From Acanthosepion lycidas (Eukaryota; Mollusca; Cephalopoda; Sepiida; Sepiidae), in assembly GCA_963932145.1 (NCBI GenBank), contig OZ010580.1, positions 32,459,613 to 32,523,612 of the forward strand: DNA of 64,000 nucleotides, given 5' to 3'. A program made the translations under genes and the position numbers. How positions within the stretch are numbered: position 1 is the stretch's first letter; each line of letters begins with the position of its first letter. Of this stretch, positions 1 through 11,296 are shown one piece after another. The notes under the pieces are model-generated. The model searched no databases, was not told the DNA's origin, and saw only the letters and a program-made list of their open reading frames with translations.

Positions 1-429
1 ACTTTATTATCACAGACTGCCAAAGATTTTTTTTCTCTCTCCTGAACTTTAAACTATTTCAATAAAAAGTGAGATTTTCAAAAATGTGCCAAATTTAGTA
101 TTTCACAATCACAAAAGTTTGACTTCAACTATGGTAACCTACAAAAATATAAATTCTTCATTTACTTTTTGACTTAATTTTTTAGTTTTTCTATAATCTT
201 TATAAAATCAAAATTAATATTTGTTCTTAGAATATGTGAATATTTCTGTTTATAGCCATGGTGTATGATATTCTAATATCAAAAAATAACAAATATTAGA
301 GGATGATACCAAAATACTATACAATACTCAATACAAGGAAAGACTCAACAATTCTAGAAGCTACTATTATACAAAAGAAACATCTCACAACAAGGGATTG
401 TGAAAATCATGCTTCTAATTAATATCAGT
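1..429. other. AT-rich stretch, no gene seen
   Basis: I see no coding signal and no recognisable repeat here. The right end runs into the LINE relic that follows, so part of this may be decayed LINE sequence. Confidence 0.4.
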
Positions 430-860
430 CCTCCTAAGATGGCAGTGAATGTTGGACAACCTCCTCCCAAATGAAGAAGAGACTTGAAGCAACAGAAATG
501 TGGTACTACATAATAATGTTGACAATATCATGGACTGAACATGTGAGTAACAACAAAGTTTTAGAGAAAATGGAAATGAAGAGGATACTTACAGAAGAGA
601 TAGTTGAAATTTCTAAGGCACATAATAAGGAAAGAGGGCTTGGGAAATTTAATACTCACAAGACAAACTGAAGGTAAGTGTGACAGAGAAAGACAAGGCA
701 TAACCTACCTAGAAAACTTGATTAAATAGATGATAGAACCAGGTTTAAGAAAAAACAAAATGACAAAAGTTTATTATGAACTACAAAGGACAGGTAATTG
801 TGGAAAGCCATGGTCGTCCACGTCCTGATGGGACATGGCTCATAGAAGAAGAAGAAGAAG

Positions 861-893
<33 letters not shown>

Positions 894-895
894 TA
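430..895 (+). pseudogene. LINE ORF2 C-terminal tail, family A, copy 1
   Basis: The + strand reads a decayed C-terminal end of a non-LTR retrotransposon polyprotein. It has the pattern MKKRLEATEMW, then SWTEHVSNNKVLEKMEMKR, then a charged segment and a final LWTTKDRQLWKAMVVHVL-like stretch. This is the post-RT region of the LINE group often mislabelled craniofacial development protein 2-like in databases. One 66-codon piece (471-671) is open, but the rest needs frame changes. The copy ends in a GAA microsatellite, a plausible 3' tail. The RT domain is absent, so it is 5' truncated. Family placement is from memory. Confidence 0.7.
845..890. repeat. (GAA)n microsatellite
   Basis: About 15 perfect GAA units directly follow the LINE copy ending here. 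They probably grew from its 3' tail. Long poly-Glu and poly-Phe reading frames across it are artefacts. Confidence 0.95.
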
Positions 896-934
896 AATGC
901 ATGCAATCTCATTTTTCAATTTTATATAATACCA

Positions 935-1305
935 ATTCCTCTCTATGAAAGTGAATGCTGGATAATTCTCTTCAGAGATGAAAAGGTGACTTGAGGCAAC
1001 AGAAATGTAGTTCTACAGAAGTATGCAGAGAATACCATAAAGGAAAAATGTGAGCCAAAAAAGAAATTCCAAAGAAAATAGGAACTGAAAGGACACATTT
1101 AGAATCAGAAAAAAACAAACAAAAGTTGATATTTCTAGAAAGTCTTTTTGGAAAATTTTGCACTTGCAGGAGAACATATTGAAGGTAATTCTCTTCAACA
1201 TGTCTTTCATGTATAACTGAATGACAGGACAGGGACTAAGAGAGATGGAAGTTATGGAGAGCCATGATTGCCCAAGTCCTGAAGGAATATGACGTATAAT
1301 AGGAT
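935..1305 (+). pseudogene. LINE ORF2 C-terminal tail, family A, copy 2
   Basis: This is a second, more decayed copy of the same LINE tail, about 45 bp after the first ends. It reads ESECWIILFRDEKV (consensus-like: SECWTISSEMKK), then the EATEM-like GNRNV segment, and closes with an RDREKW-type segment and a short C-terminus. Several stops and frame changes are present. It begins farther upstream in the protein than copy 1 and lacks RT. Two 3' ends of one family in the same orientation suggest either a tandem duplication or two independent truncated insertions. Confidence 0.6.
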
Positions 1306-1504
1306 TGCTTTCCTATAAACATGTTCTTCAGAATTACCTTTTTCCTCTATCTTTGGTTGATGCAAAAGTGTTACATTTTTTTTTACATGATCTTTTGCAT
1401 ATGTACACTATACAAATTTTATTATGCAAGTCAAAGTTTTCACAATAAAATTGGTTCCTAACAAACAAATAATAAATATACCATATGAATTTCAATTTAC
1501 ATCT

Positions 1505-1850
1505 TTTCCACAGTAATTGTTCTTTCCTCGTTGATACCTTGATTTCACAAATTTAAGTGAATTACTACATTGGCAGCTAGGTCTCATAATTTCACTACTG
1601 AAATTGCTTGCTGTAATCATACATTCTATACTAAATGTTTATTCTCTCACACTTCTTGCATGTAGAACACTCTTCCTGCTTCTCTTCCAACTAGAATCTT
1701 CTAAAATTTAAATGCAATGTCAATCAACATCCTTCTCCTTAAATCCTGTTCCTTTATCGTCCTCTCTATATCTTTTATTCTCAGTAGCCCCCGTATCTTT
1801 ATCTTAGCTTTATTTCCTTGCTTGGGGTGAAATGATTAAAAAAATATTTC
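1505..1850 (+). pseudogene. LINE ORF2 C-terminal tail, family B, copy 1
   Basis: This stretch is co-linear with 39820-40200 and with the reverse strand of 12562-13035. The shared pattern is LAARSH-F-T-E, a cysteine-rich middle, an S-F-PRT-LWNSLP-like segment and an FK-x-NVN-like end. The 3' part carries a GGGGTGAAATGATTAAAAAA signature common to all three copies. This is the usual C-terminal end of a CR1/Jockey-type LINE polyprotein. It is heavily decayed with no long open frame. Sub-clade is not resolved. Confidence 0.55.
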
Positions 1851-2239
1851 TTTTTTATCTCTTTGCTTTCATGTCTTTAGCCAATGCAAGATTTTATTAT
1901 ACAACTTGAGGGTTGTTCATCATAATATAAATAAATAGTACAGTTAATTTTTAATATGCTGTACAGGCTGGTTCAGCACAACATTGCTTCAGCCAGCCAA
2001 TCCTGAAACATAATACGGCACAAAACAAGCTAACTTTGTTTACATTCGTCTTCAAAGAAGTGATGATTCTCTCTGAAGTGAGGGAGAAAAAACTAATCCC
2101 GTCTTCTATTGTTCATTTCCATTCTATAACGTGCATTCAACATCATTACTAAATTATCAACAGGATGTTAACAGTTAATGATACTTATTTTATTTAATTT
2201 CCGAGATATAAAGATTACTATGGATCCCAAATAGGATAT
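1851..2239. other. AT-rich spacer, nothing recognised
   Basis: Sequence around 1960-2160 is somewhat less AT-rich but matches no family I recognise. It may be the 5' flank of the Tc1-like relic that follows. Confidence 0.35.
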
Positions 2240-2491
2240 AACCTCAAATGAAAAACCACTGTGAAGTTGTTGAGGGATGAGAATACAATGTTTGAAATTG
2301 CAAAAATGTTGAGTAGAGATTATATAACAATCAAAAAAGAAATTGAAAGTAATGACAAGATAAAAACAAGAAAAAATGTCAGAAAAATAAGCAAGAAAGG
2401 GAGATTGACCAGCAAGAAAATATCTGAAAAAGTTGCTGTAATGAATGTAAACAATGAGAGAGAAGATGCAGAACATGAAAACATTGGCTAA
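2240..2491 (+). pseudogene. Tc1-like transposase N-terminal HTH fragment
   Basis: A 76-codon frame from 2261 reads LLRDENTMFEIAKMLSRDY, then TIKKEIE and KISKKGRLTSKKIS. The spacing resembles the paired-type helix-turn-helix that opens Tc1-family transposases and binds the terminal inverted repeats. The catalytic DDE core is absent, so only the DNA-binding end survives. A second relic of the same region lies at 40400-40620 on the other strand. Family match is by motif memory. Confidence 0.55.
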
Positions 2492-2494
2492 ACA

Positions 2495-2640
2495 CATTTG
2501 TGCATATTTTTTGAGGTGAAGTATTGTAACTATTTACATTGTTCAGACTGTTGTCCCCATTCTTATTGCCATCTTCACAAAATTTTGGCCAATGTACTTT
2601 CCAGCCTTCTTCAGGTGATAGATGTTGCAATTCGGAACCA
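2495..2640 (-). repeat. Penelope-like element terminal (3') repeat
   Basis: Read on the minus strand this contains CCTGAAGAAGGCTGG, then TGGCCAAAATTTTG, GATGGCAATAAGAATGGGGA and GAACAATGTAAATA. The same ordered words recur at 30001-30478 and 43735-43975. It lies just 3' of the GIY-YIG reading frame on the same strand, as expected for the downstream repeat of a Penelope-like element. Confidence 0.65.
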
Positions 2641-2784
2641 AACCCTTTATTTAGTCCATGGGGTAGATTGTTCTAATTCTATGTGCCAGTTATGCTTTAG
2701 CATTCATTAGAATGTGAAAAGTTATCCATTATGGAATATTTTCTTTTAAGTTTGAATGTCATGGTCAAGTGCACATTAAAGCAT

Positions 2785-3265
2785 GAAAAGTGTTTTTTTT
2801 TATAGGCATTTTGGAACATTATTACAATATTCACAGCTGATTCTATTCAGTGTAGGCTTCAATTTTTTAATGAAGATTGCTTCAAGGATCTGTAGCTTTA
2901 ATTTGTTATTTTCTTGGTGTAGGATAATTGTGTTATCAATCAGTATTTTTCTATACTGTGAATGTGGACAGGAATGTTGGTGTAAATATCTCACAATGGA
3001 TGAATGGTCAGACATGTGTAGAGTAAGATGTCTTGATAATATAGTTGTCGTATATGCAACACATATATTTGTTTTTCTCTTGGAGACACATTCTCCCAAG
3101 AGATATTTGAATTGATATATAATGTTAGTTTTACGTAATACATCAGTTGGTGAGGAGGAGTTATTGTGAATAATTAAATTGGTTGTATTGTATTTTGTAT
3201 AATATATGATTAATTTTATTTTTTAATGGGATCCATGGGAGATATATTGGTATAAATGAGGTTTT
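2785..3265 (-). pseudogene. Penelope-like element GIY-YIG endonuclease, copy 1
   Basis: A 99-codon minus-strand frame (3099-2800) preserves the C-terminal GIY-YIG-type nuclease of a Penelope-like retroelement. A degraded NICVAYTTT replaces the expected Y-x-G-x-TTT, then LSRHLTLHMSDHSSI, HQHSCPHSQYRKIL, and LKLQILEAIFIKKLKPTLN. The catalytic second half of the YIG motif (V-x-G/Y-T) is altered, so activity is unlikely. Upstream on the same strand, to about 3265, a decayed linker with SPTDVLRKTNIIYQFKYLLG can be read. RT is missing (5' truncated). In intact elements this enzyme nicks the target DNA to prime reverse transcription. A sister copy sits at 40740-41240. Confidence 0.75.
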
Positions 3266-3930
3266 TTATGATTTTCTCATTCTTTTTGTAGTTAGCATGC
3301 ATCTGGTTACAATATAAGAGTTACAGTGCATTTCTTGCCTTATTCAATTGTAATATATGGAAAAATATTTGTGAATATGAAACGATTATGATAAAAATAA
3401 GCAAACATAATGTTTGTAATTTATTCAATCAGACATGCCTAAAAGAGAATTTGCTGTCTAAATACAGAAATATATATAATGTATATACTTGTGTAACATG
3501 CAATGTTTATTTTAAATACAGCTGTACTTTTTGACTACAGTAAATGGATATATAGTTTCATCAACAGCATAGCCAGGGCCAGCAGTACATATGCTAATTT
3601 TATATCTTGTGCATGATGCGACCCCCTTAAAATTAGCATCAAAATTAGGTCTTCAAAAGTCACATGATATGTGAATATACACGGTATATGACAATGTTTA
3701 AAAACTTTTACTTTAACACATTTTGCAATGGACCAGTGTCATTAGAATCTACTTGTGAAATTATATTATTTTTCTGATGATGCTGGTTCATTGGTGAAAC
3801 ATCAAAGTAAAAATTTCCTAAATTGTCTTATGTACTTTACATTCCATCAGATTCTCATCAAAATAATATATATATGTCATTTGCAGAGAGTACTGTTTCA
3901 CTGTATCACTGTTCCTCAGTGTGACTAGAC
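3266..3930. other. AT-rich stretch, no gene seen
   Basis: No open frame of note. At 3776-3810 a CTGATGATGCTGG ... GTGAAACATC arrangement resembles the conserved word at PLE ends, so a further decayed PLE terminus is possible. I could not extend it. Confidence 0.35.
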
Positions 3931-3939
3931 ATTCAAATG

Positions 3940-4010
3940 CTTCAAGCCAGGACTGAAACCTGACCGATTTGGTGTCAGAGTTTCTACCACTGAGCTATCA
4001 TCATTCAGCA
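3940..4010 (-). repeat. tRNA-derived SINE head (Pol III A and B boxes)
   Basis: The minus strand shows an A-box region TAGCTCAGTGGTAGA (3983-3997) and a B-box-like GGTTTCAGTCC (3950-3960) at normal tRNA spacing, with a CAGG/CCTG T-stem. The flanks do not form an acceptor stem and the anticodon loop lacks U33, so this is a tRNA-derived SINE head or tRNA pseudogene, not a working tRNA. Confidence 0.6.
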
Positions 4011-4092
4011 GAGAGAAACAGCTAATTTTAGCGTACTGTTTTTACGAATGTAAACAAACGCCAATCAGTTAGAAGGCTTCAATTATAGAGAT

Positions 4093-4093
4093 G

Positions 4094-4127
<34 letters not shown>

Positions 4128-4128
4128 T
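4093..4128. repeat. (GATA)n-(GA)n microsatellite
   Basis: Simple GATA units pass into GA dinucleotides. Confidence 0.9.
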
Positions 4129-5689
4129 GTACAATTTCACTGTGCCATCTTCAGTCCAATATTTGGGAAAACTCAGCTATAGATGAAGAGTCTGAATAAA
4201 TTCCTTGAAGTTTGCAATTGAGTGCTTGTGCAACCAGTCAACTGTTGTATGTTGTTTACAAGCCTTGAGGAAATGAACCTCATCTGAACTTAGAGAAATA
4301 AATATCAGTTCACTCATAAACACTTGTACTTTTCTTCTTGCTTGATACAGACAAAAAAAATATTTGAGGAAGATAATCAGTGAGAATTCACATCAAAGAA
4401 CATTTTGGCAACATGTAGGCTAACTTTCAGCTTCTCAAGGTAACTCGAATCTTTAGGTTTTTTTCAAAAATTTGTCATGAGATCAAGCATTGTCAACCAT
4501 TATTAATTTTTTATTAATATCTTATCTTAATTATAACTGGTTTTACAGCTATTAACCCCATCAATCTGTGGCCACCAATAAACAGCTAAATAATAGTTGA
4601 ATATTAATGTTTGATTATGTATCATCTGATAAAATAATGATAAGTTCTGGTGAAAGCTCAATCGACCTAGCAGCTGTTATGGATAACTAGGCTGAGACAA
4701 ACGGATGAAAGTTTGTATCTAACCAGGAAATTATTCTTTATTTTTAGTCTGTGTTATTTACTGACAGCTGACTTATAGTCTGATTAGTTGTGAAAAGTAA
4801 ATTAAGTTGAAAGAAATACTAACCAAAAATTAATAATAATCACTAAATGTACTGTGGGAGAAGTTCTTTTCTGAGTTTTTTAGGGTTTCAAAAGGTATTC
4901 TTTATTACAAATTACTGGAATCTAAACAAAAATTTTGTGCAACATTACAGTGAGTGACTTACTGCGATGAAAAACCATGTTTTTCTGGGGAAAAATTCAA
5001 CCAGTGACTTTGCAGCATGCAAAAGCTCAGTCGCATATTGGAAATGTGATGCGGCAAACAATCATATCTTAGAATGGAAAATCCTTCTTTATTCACTGTA
5101 TTTTTTGGACTTGTCATAATCAGACAACTGATTTGTTTTTGACGCCATATAACATACTTTGTTTGGTCAGTAGTTCCAGCAATTTGAAAAAATTAAAAAT
5201 TTATCAGAGACTTCATTAAATGAAAACAAAAATTGTTCTTTTATAACAGAATACACAGTTTAACTGGAATTTGTTTTAAGTTATTTGAAATCATAAAAAA
5301 TCCTCAAATGAGTGAATAATAATGCTATAGATATACATTATATTAGATTCAATTGTGAAAGCTTTATTTATAATAAAATTGATATTAGCCAACCAATTCT
5401 GGTAAGACTTCAGCTTTTTCCAAGTGTTAGTGATTTTGCCTTCAGCCATATCAGGTGAGAGAAAGTGGAGGATCTGTGGTATAAATGCAGTTACTTTAGA
5501 AGATTGGTTCCAACTGCCAAGGTGGCTTAATTTTTCCACCTCTTACCAGACTGTCATGTAACATATACACAAATTAAAGATGAATCAACCAACCAAGTTT
5601 TGTAACATGACACTTGAATGAATTATTATTTTACAAGTTAATATAGGCCCCTTGACATTCATAAATCCTTCATTCATTGGATTTGTTAA
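4129..5689. other. AT-rich stretch, no gene; weak transposase-like frame
   Basis: Mostly non-coding AT-rich DNA. An 82-codon minus frame at 5539-5291 has LGSWNQSSKVTAF and MAEGKITNTWKKL. This is vaguely reminiscent of the C-terminal part of pogo/Tigger-type transposases (AE-W-x-I-TI-xSWKKL), but the match is too weak to call. Confidence 0.35.
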
Positions 5690-6070
5690 CTAATCTAATT
5701 ACTCCCCAAGAGATAATCTTTTCTTAAATATTATTTCAACTTTCATATACATCTTTTGCAATAATGGATCACAAGTTTTCTATTGGATTCATATCTAGAG
5801 AAACTGAAGTCCATCCTATTAATTTTATCTTTTTGAAACCTATTTTGGCAAGGTGGGCCTGCATGAATATACACTTTAGCTTAGTTGTGATCTGTATCAC
5901 TCAGAAAATATCTTGTCCAAATCTAAAAATACATCAGAAAATGTGCCTGGTCATATCATCAGTGATGTAATCCTGAGAGGGGTATTAGGTTTATCAACAT
6001 CATACAGTTTCACCCAGTTAATCCAGATGGCATCAATCAAATACCATCCTATGGCCAGGTAACAAGCTAT
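5690..6070 (-). pseudogene. Tc1/mariner transposase catalytic-core relic
   Basis: On the minus strand, frame-broken sequence reads IFMQAHLAKIGFKK-like text where Tc1 transposases have the second catalytic Asp (Q-D-N/G-A-P-H). It then reads SLDMNPIENL-SII-KDVYES where the third acidic residue region normally sits. Stops and substitutions are scattered, and the second catalytic Asp appears lost. N-terminal HTH and terminal inverted repeats were not found. It abuts the solo LTR that follows. Confidence 0.65.
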
Positions 6071-6143
6071 CCAACACCACATCCTGAACTATGATTAAAA
6101 TTTTTACAATGTAGTCAGCTTTGAGGCTTTCTTATATACACAC

Positions 6144-6427
6144 TGATGTAATGGAATAACCTGCCACCCCCATGAGTGGCGACATTATAGGTGGTAACCA
6201 CCTATAAGTATCTGTGAGGACAGCGGATGGGAGAGTCAAGCTGGGATCTGCGAAAACTAGCAGCACACACAACTTCCGATAGCAGCACACACAACTGTAC
6301 TGAATTGCAATGAGCGTGCAAATAACTATTACTTTCTTGCTTGTTGTACTGATTTCTACAATAAACCTGTTACTATTTATCCACCTTGTTTGTCTATTCC
6401 ATATTACTAATAGCATGGAATATAACA
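6144..6427 (+). mobile_element. Solo LTR, family L1, copy 1
   Basis: A 284 bp unit begins TGATGTAATGGAATA and ends GGAATATAACA, giving the TG...CA ends of an LTR. A direct repeat CACAC flanks it exactly (6139-6143 and 6428-6432), a perfect 5 bp target-site duplication. An AATAAA poly(A) signal lies near 6360 on the + strand. The same unit recurs at 8016-8313 and 42255-42768, each with its own perfect 5 bp duplication. No internal retroviral region adjoins, so this is a solo LTR left by LTR-LTR recombination. Clade unknown. Confidence 0.88.
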
Positions 6428-7799
6428 CACACCTAGTGAATCCTCCAATCAAATGTGTTTCTGGGCTCATCATTTATGTCACTGGTTAAATTTGGTTAAT
6501 AGACTAACACTTGTTTGTTTTATTTGTCCCCTAATGACTTCAGAATGAAATATATAACTAATTATAAAATATTAAATTTTTGTGAAAGATGAAAATTATA
6601 TTAAAACATAAAAAAACTAATCTTATGATTATTTTTATTTGTCAAATTATAGGCATATGTAGTAGAGGTTTTTATTAACTGGTCAAAAATATGGTGTGTA
6701 TATAAAGACGATGTAGAAAATTGATAAGTTTCACTGATGAACATCAGAAAAAAAAAGGTTATTTTACAAGAGCACTATCTACATTAGCAAAAGAAATGTG
6801 AGTTGAGTTAAGAATGCTTGATTGTTACTTTAACTTTATTATTACACAAATTAGTATAAAAATTGCAAAATATGAGATAATATCAAAAAGAGAAAGAAAC
6901 TGTGAAATGAACAACTACATGCTCAACTGAAAAATTTATTTGCTATTCACACAAATTATGAAAAAAAGAAAAAGAAGCAAAAAAAGAAGTGTTCTCTCAA
7001 AGTTCAAAAGAGACTCACTGCTTTTTGCCAGTGTTAGAGACATTTTTTTAAATCATATATAAAAATTGCCCAAATTGTTCTCTGTGAATGGGGGATAGTC
7101 AGCAAGTGGGATTTGTTTAAATATCCATGCCTTTGTTTTCCAGAAATTGGTACAATTCTTGAATGACTACTACTTATGAATGTCTGTTAATAATTAAGCA
7201 AAAAAAATTGTAGTCATCGTCAAGGCTTTTTTCTGAATAGGAACCCTTAAGAAATTAAGTTTTTCTCAGATCTTGATAATAGCCAGAAATATATTTGGAA
7301 GCACTAAATCTAAAATATTTTACAAGATTAACATTTACTGGCTCCAGGCATGTAAACACCAAAAAAAAAAGAAAAAAAAAACTGTTGCCAAATTATGTAA
7401 TTTCTGCATGGAGATCTGCATACACATTTTTGTATTCATTTATCTCACCCACTACACCCTAACCATATTGGCAGGATGTAGATTGCCCATAAGCATACAC
7501 ATCCATCAACCCTCCCTCTTTAGTGCAATGAAGGAGGTGCTGCCACAAAGTTGGAATTCCCAGGACTATTTAAAGAGGATGAGATCAATATACTTACCAG
7601 TATTTAATTAGCTTGCCACTGTGGCAGGATGTGAATGTAGGGTGTCCATATAGATATAGATGAGACACATACACTTGGGGTATCATGCCTGTATCTTCTT
7701 TCCAGGATTATTTGTCCCTTCATTAAGGGTGCTGAAGGTAAACGTTTTCTGGGTTTGCCATATTTTGTAGATACATACTAATCTCATGACAGACTTTAT
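6428..7799. other. AT-rich stretch, no gene recognised
   Basis: Around 6728-6750 a GTTTCACTGATGAACATCAG word resembles an inverted PLE-end motif. 7430-7720 is less AT-rich and may be an unidentified repeat. A 112-codon + frame at 7273-7611 shows no family motifs and contains a poly-Lys tract. Confidence 0.35.
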
Positions 7800-8570
7800 G
7801 AAGTCATTCAAAAAAATAAAAATTGGGCAAGTAGGAATTCTTGTAGTTTCTTTTCTATGTCCGCTATCAACGCTGTGTGATTTGCATATCTTATGTCGTT
7901 AATAATGAATCCGAGTAAGACTTCTAATTCTCTCTGAATCACTCCACTGTATAAGGTGAATAAGTCTGGTGAGAATATACATCCTTGTCATACACTCTTT
8001 TTCTATTTTTGTATATGATGTAATAGAATAACTTGTCACCCCCATGAGTGACTACAGTATAGGTAGTAACTATCTATAAGTATCTGTAAGCCAACAGACT
8101 ACAGAGTCTAGCCGGGATCTGTTGAGTATGATTCAGACTTACACGAGAACTACCGACCTTCAAATAGTAGCACTCACTGCTGGATTGACTTGCGATGACC
8201 TTGTGTATAATTGTTAGCTTTATTCTTATTGTATTGGTTTTTACAATAAACCTTTACTTATTTTATCCCCCATGTTTTTCAAGTATATATTCCTATTAGC
8301 ATGGAATATAACAGTATATTTACTGAATTCATTTTCCATTCATATACAGGCAGTTTGCTGCTAGTATAGGTTCTGGATTATTCTAATATGCTTCCAAAAT
8401 ATGTCAAGGTTACCTAGCAGTTCCAACAGTTCTTTGTGATGTACTATCAAATGTTTTTGCATAATCTATAAAACAGTTATACTTCTGTGATAAAGGTAAA
8501 CATGATATTTGATTTAATATAGACTTAAAGATAAATATTTGCTGTCATTTCATAATATCCCTCATTGTTC
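7800..8570 (-). pseudogene. LINE reverse transcriptase, family A, split by a solo LTR
   Basis: The minus strand carries the RT core of the same LINE group as the family A tails. Above the LTR (8560-8314) it reads KELLELLGNLDIF, RIIQNLY and ENEFSKY. Below it (8015-7830) it continues GCIFSPDLFTLYSGVIQREL, then GFIINDIRYANHTALIADIE. The catalytic YADD box is here YANH, so both aspartates are altered. Several stops are present. The reading continues across the LTR with one TATAC target duplicated. This RT would have copied element RNA at a nicked genomic site; it is now dead. Confidence 0.75.
8016..8313 (+). mobile_element. Solo LTR, family L1, copy 2 (inside a LINE RT)
   Basis: A 298 bp LTR starts TGATGTAATAGAATA and ends GGAATATAACA, with a perfect GTATA target-site duplication at 8011-8015 and 8314-8318. 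It interrupts the minus-strand LINE RT exactly at that duplication, so it is younger than the LINE. An ACAATAAACC poly(A) signal is on the + strand. No internal region remains. Confidence 0.9.
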
Positions 8571-9849
8571 TGGAAGAGTAATAAAAAATATTTTTTATTG
8601 TCCAATTCATCTTCTTCCACCAAACCTGGGATAAAGGCCATAGACATGAGAGAAAGGCTAAGTTACTCATAGATCTCCTGTCAACAAACTGTAGCAAGGA
8701 AATTTTTTATTGGTTGTGGCTCTTCCCACATCTCCAGCCTTCCTTCTTTTACAACTGAGCTTGTAACTAGTATCCGTTGAGTTTATCCAATTCATACAGT
8801 TCCTAAAAAGCTACCATGAAATGCTGATTTATAGTCAGCTGGTTAGATTCTTGGTCTTTACTTATAATTGCTTTTCTCTGGATATAGTCATTTAACTCTG
8901 AAAATATGTCTAGGCGTTTGTCTGTTTTCTTTTTTCTGAGGCAGAAATTCCATTCAACCATAAAACACAATGAATACGAGAGAAATAAACATTTAAAGAA
9001 ATTCATTTTCATTATCAAAAAGTATGATCAATGCTTACCTTAATATTAGAAGAATATTTTTAATAAATTTTCAGTTTCATTTCCAAATGTCACATATTCA
9101 GCTTCTTATAGATAATCAACAAATTGTACAAATCACAAAAAAAAGAAACAATAATCCACAATAAATACATAAAAAAGAATTCTTATTTGCACAGTTTTTA
9201 AGATGCAACTTAAGATTTTAACCAGTTTGCTTAATTTTTGCACAAGAATTAGAACTCAATTTGTTTAAGTGGTAGCTATTTTTTATGCTTGGGTTTAATA
9301 AAAGAAAGACATTTGAATGTAACTAAATTGGCATAATTCTTGAATACAATATAAAATAATATAGTCACCATTTTTGTTTGATTTTCTGTTTTTCTCCTGT
9401 CTTTTTTCTTCTTCATTTTCATTTTTTTGGTGGAGGGTGGGAGTGCTTAATCTACACTGATGTCAGTAGAAGAAATGCTTAATATTAAGTAAAATTTGAG
9501 TACAACTGCTTATGACTGAGTCGCTTATAAGAAAAATCATGTAGTTAGTTAATATGAAATAATTTTTGGATAGTGTTGGTTGTTGGTTCAGATTTTCTTA
9601 GCTTTAAATTGTTTCAATTTTTTATACGTCTGGTGCATCCAGATGCATAACCTACCTAACCTCATTCAGCTTTTACTTTTTTTGATTTTTGTTTCTTCCA
9701 TATTTTTAAAAGCTGTATTTGCATATTATGTTTTTGATCATTTACAGGATTTTTATAGATTTATATATGTATATTTATGCATAACAAGACATGCACACCA
9801 CACAAATACAAACTATATACCATAATTTTATAAATTTATGATGGATTCT
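8571..9849. other. AT-rich stretch, no gene recognised
   Basis: Two short frames (minus 9018-8803, plus 9580-9825) show no known motifs. The first is lysine-rich and could be an upstream piece of the LINE, but I could not confirm that. Confidence 0.35.
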
Positions 9850-9995
9850 CCCATTAATTTCAGAGTATTAGGTCCCAACATTTCAGTTTAGGACTGACCT
9901 TCTAAACTACCAACAAAGATAATTTTGAGTTTTCTTTCTCCTAGACTGGCTGCCAGTCAAGGCAAGAGAGTATGGACTTGGCTGCTATTTTAGCC
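9850..9995. repeat. Short interspersed repeat S3, copy 1 (decayed)
   Basis: The words TTGAGTTTTCTTTCTCCTAG and a following CTGCCAGTCAAGG parallel TCAGAGTTTTCCTTCCCTTA and GAGCTACCAACCAAG at 15070-15105, suggesting a shared repeat. Copies are too decayed to define ends. Confidence 0.4.
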
Positions 9996-10972
9996 AGAAA
10001 GATTTTATCATACTGACTGTACAATTAATATATACTAATATATCTAATTTTTAACAGACTCTAAAATTACATAAACATTTCAAGAATTAAAACTCATAAA
10101 GTATATATGGGGCATCTGTACAGCCAATAAAAGCAAAACAAGCATAGAATTTAATGTATACCACATATGTTCTGGTGCTCCTGATATATATTTAGTGATT
10201 CTTTATAAAATTCACTACATAATTTCAATTTTCATAAGATAGTATTCATATAAAATACACAATTTAATGTAGCTAATTATGTACAATAATGAATCATATG
10301 CAATATAAGTGAACAATTCAACTAGAAAAATTGAAAATAAATCGAATGTATCTAAATACAAATTAGCGACATGACATAATAGATCATTCCATCTTAAATA
10401 AATCAACAACATTTTGCAGCAGTTTTTAACATCAACTTAAGATTTTTCTTGTTAAAAAGTTCAATAATTTTAATGCATTCAACATTATAGATAAAAATAG
10501 TGAATTTTATATAGTCGTCTTTTCAAGACTTAGCATGGATAAAACAAATTCATGGTTTTTTGTAAAAAAAAAAGACCCAAAATTGTTATCAAAATCCACA
10601 AAAATTTTTCATCCTTTACCAAACAATTGTGCTTAGTTTAATTTGTAATGTATATAAATGTAGGGAGAAAAAAAGCAAATGTTGATAAAATAGAAATGTT
10701 CAGTGGTAGTATGCACCAGTATTGGCTTTGTACCTTAGGGACTTTACTGCCATACTTGGGGTTAAGTGGTTAATAAAAAAACAAACAAACACAAATGTTA
10801 TATATATGTAATGTCTACACAACTAATGAAAACAAGACAATATGTAACTTGAAAATTTAAATATAACTCAATGCTATTTTACTTTGTAAAATTTCTGATG
10901 AAGCTAAATAAATAACAGAATATGCTGAATTTATAAAGAATGTCCCAATTGTTCCTGTTTTAATCATATATT

Positions 10973-10978
<6 letters not shown>
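9996..10978. other. AT-rich stretch, no gene seen
   Basis: No coding or repeat signal that I recognise. Confidence 0.4.
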
Positions 10979-11051
<73 letters not shown>

Positions 11052-11091
11052 ATATCTAAATAAATACATATTTATATATATAAAAACATAC

Positions 11092-11149
<58 letters not shown>

Positions 11150-11169
11150 AAAATATATATATATATAAA

Positions 11170-11202
<33 letters not shown>

Positions 11203-11224
11203 AACTATAGATATAAAAATAACT

Positions 11225-11291
<67 letters not shown>
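10979..11291. repeat. Compound (TA)n cluster
   Basis: Several long TA tracts are separated by short A-rich and GA pieces. Reading frames through it encode only Tyr-Ile repeats and are not genes. Confidence 0.95.

Positions 11292-11296
<5 letters not shown>

Noticed and set aside
776..994. Poly-Glu and poly-Phe reading frames
   Set aside because: They are translations of the GAA microsatellite.
5291..5539. Tigger/pogo transposase fragment
   Set aside because: Only a loose resemblance over about 15 residues; not strong enough to annotate.
10857..11290. Tyr/Ile-rich frames across (TA)n tracts, also at 17547-17802, 19352-19580, 20627-20878, 35653-35905, 36685-36945, 54349-54606 and 58772-59057
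   Set aside because: Simple repeat translation with no other coding evidence.
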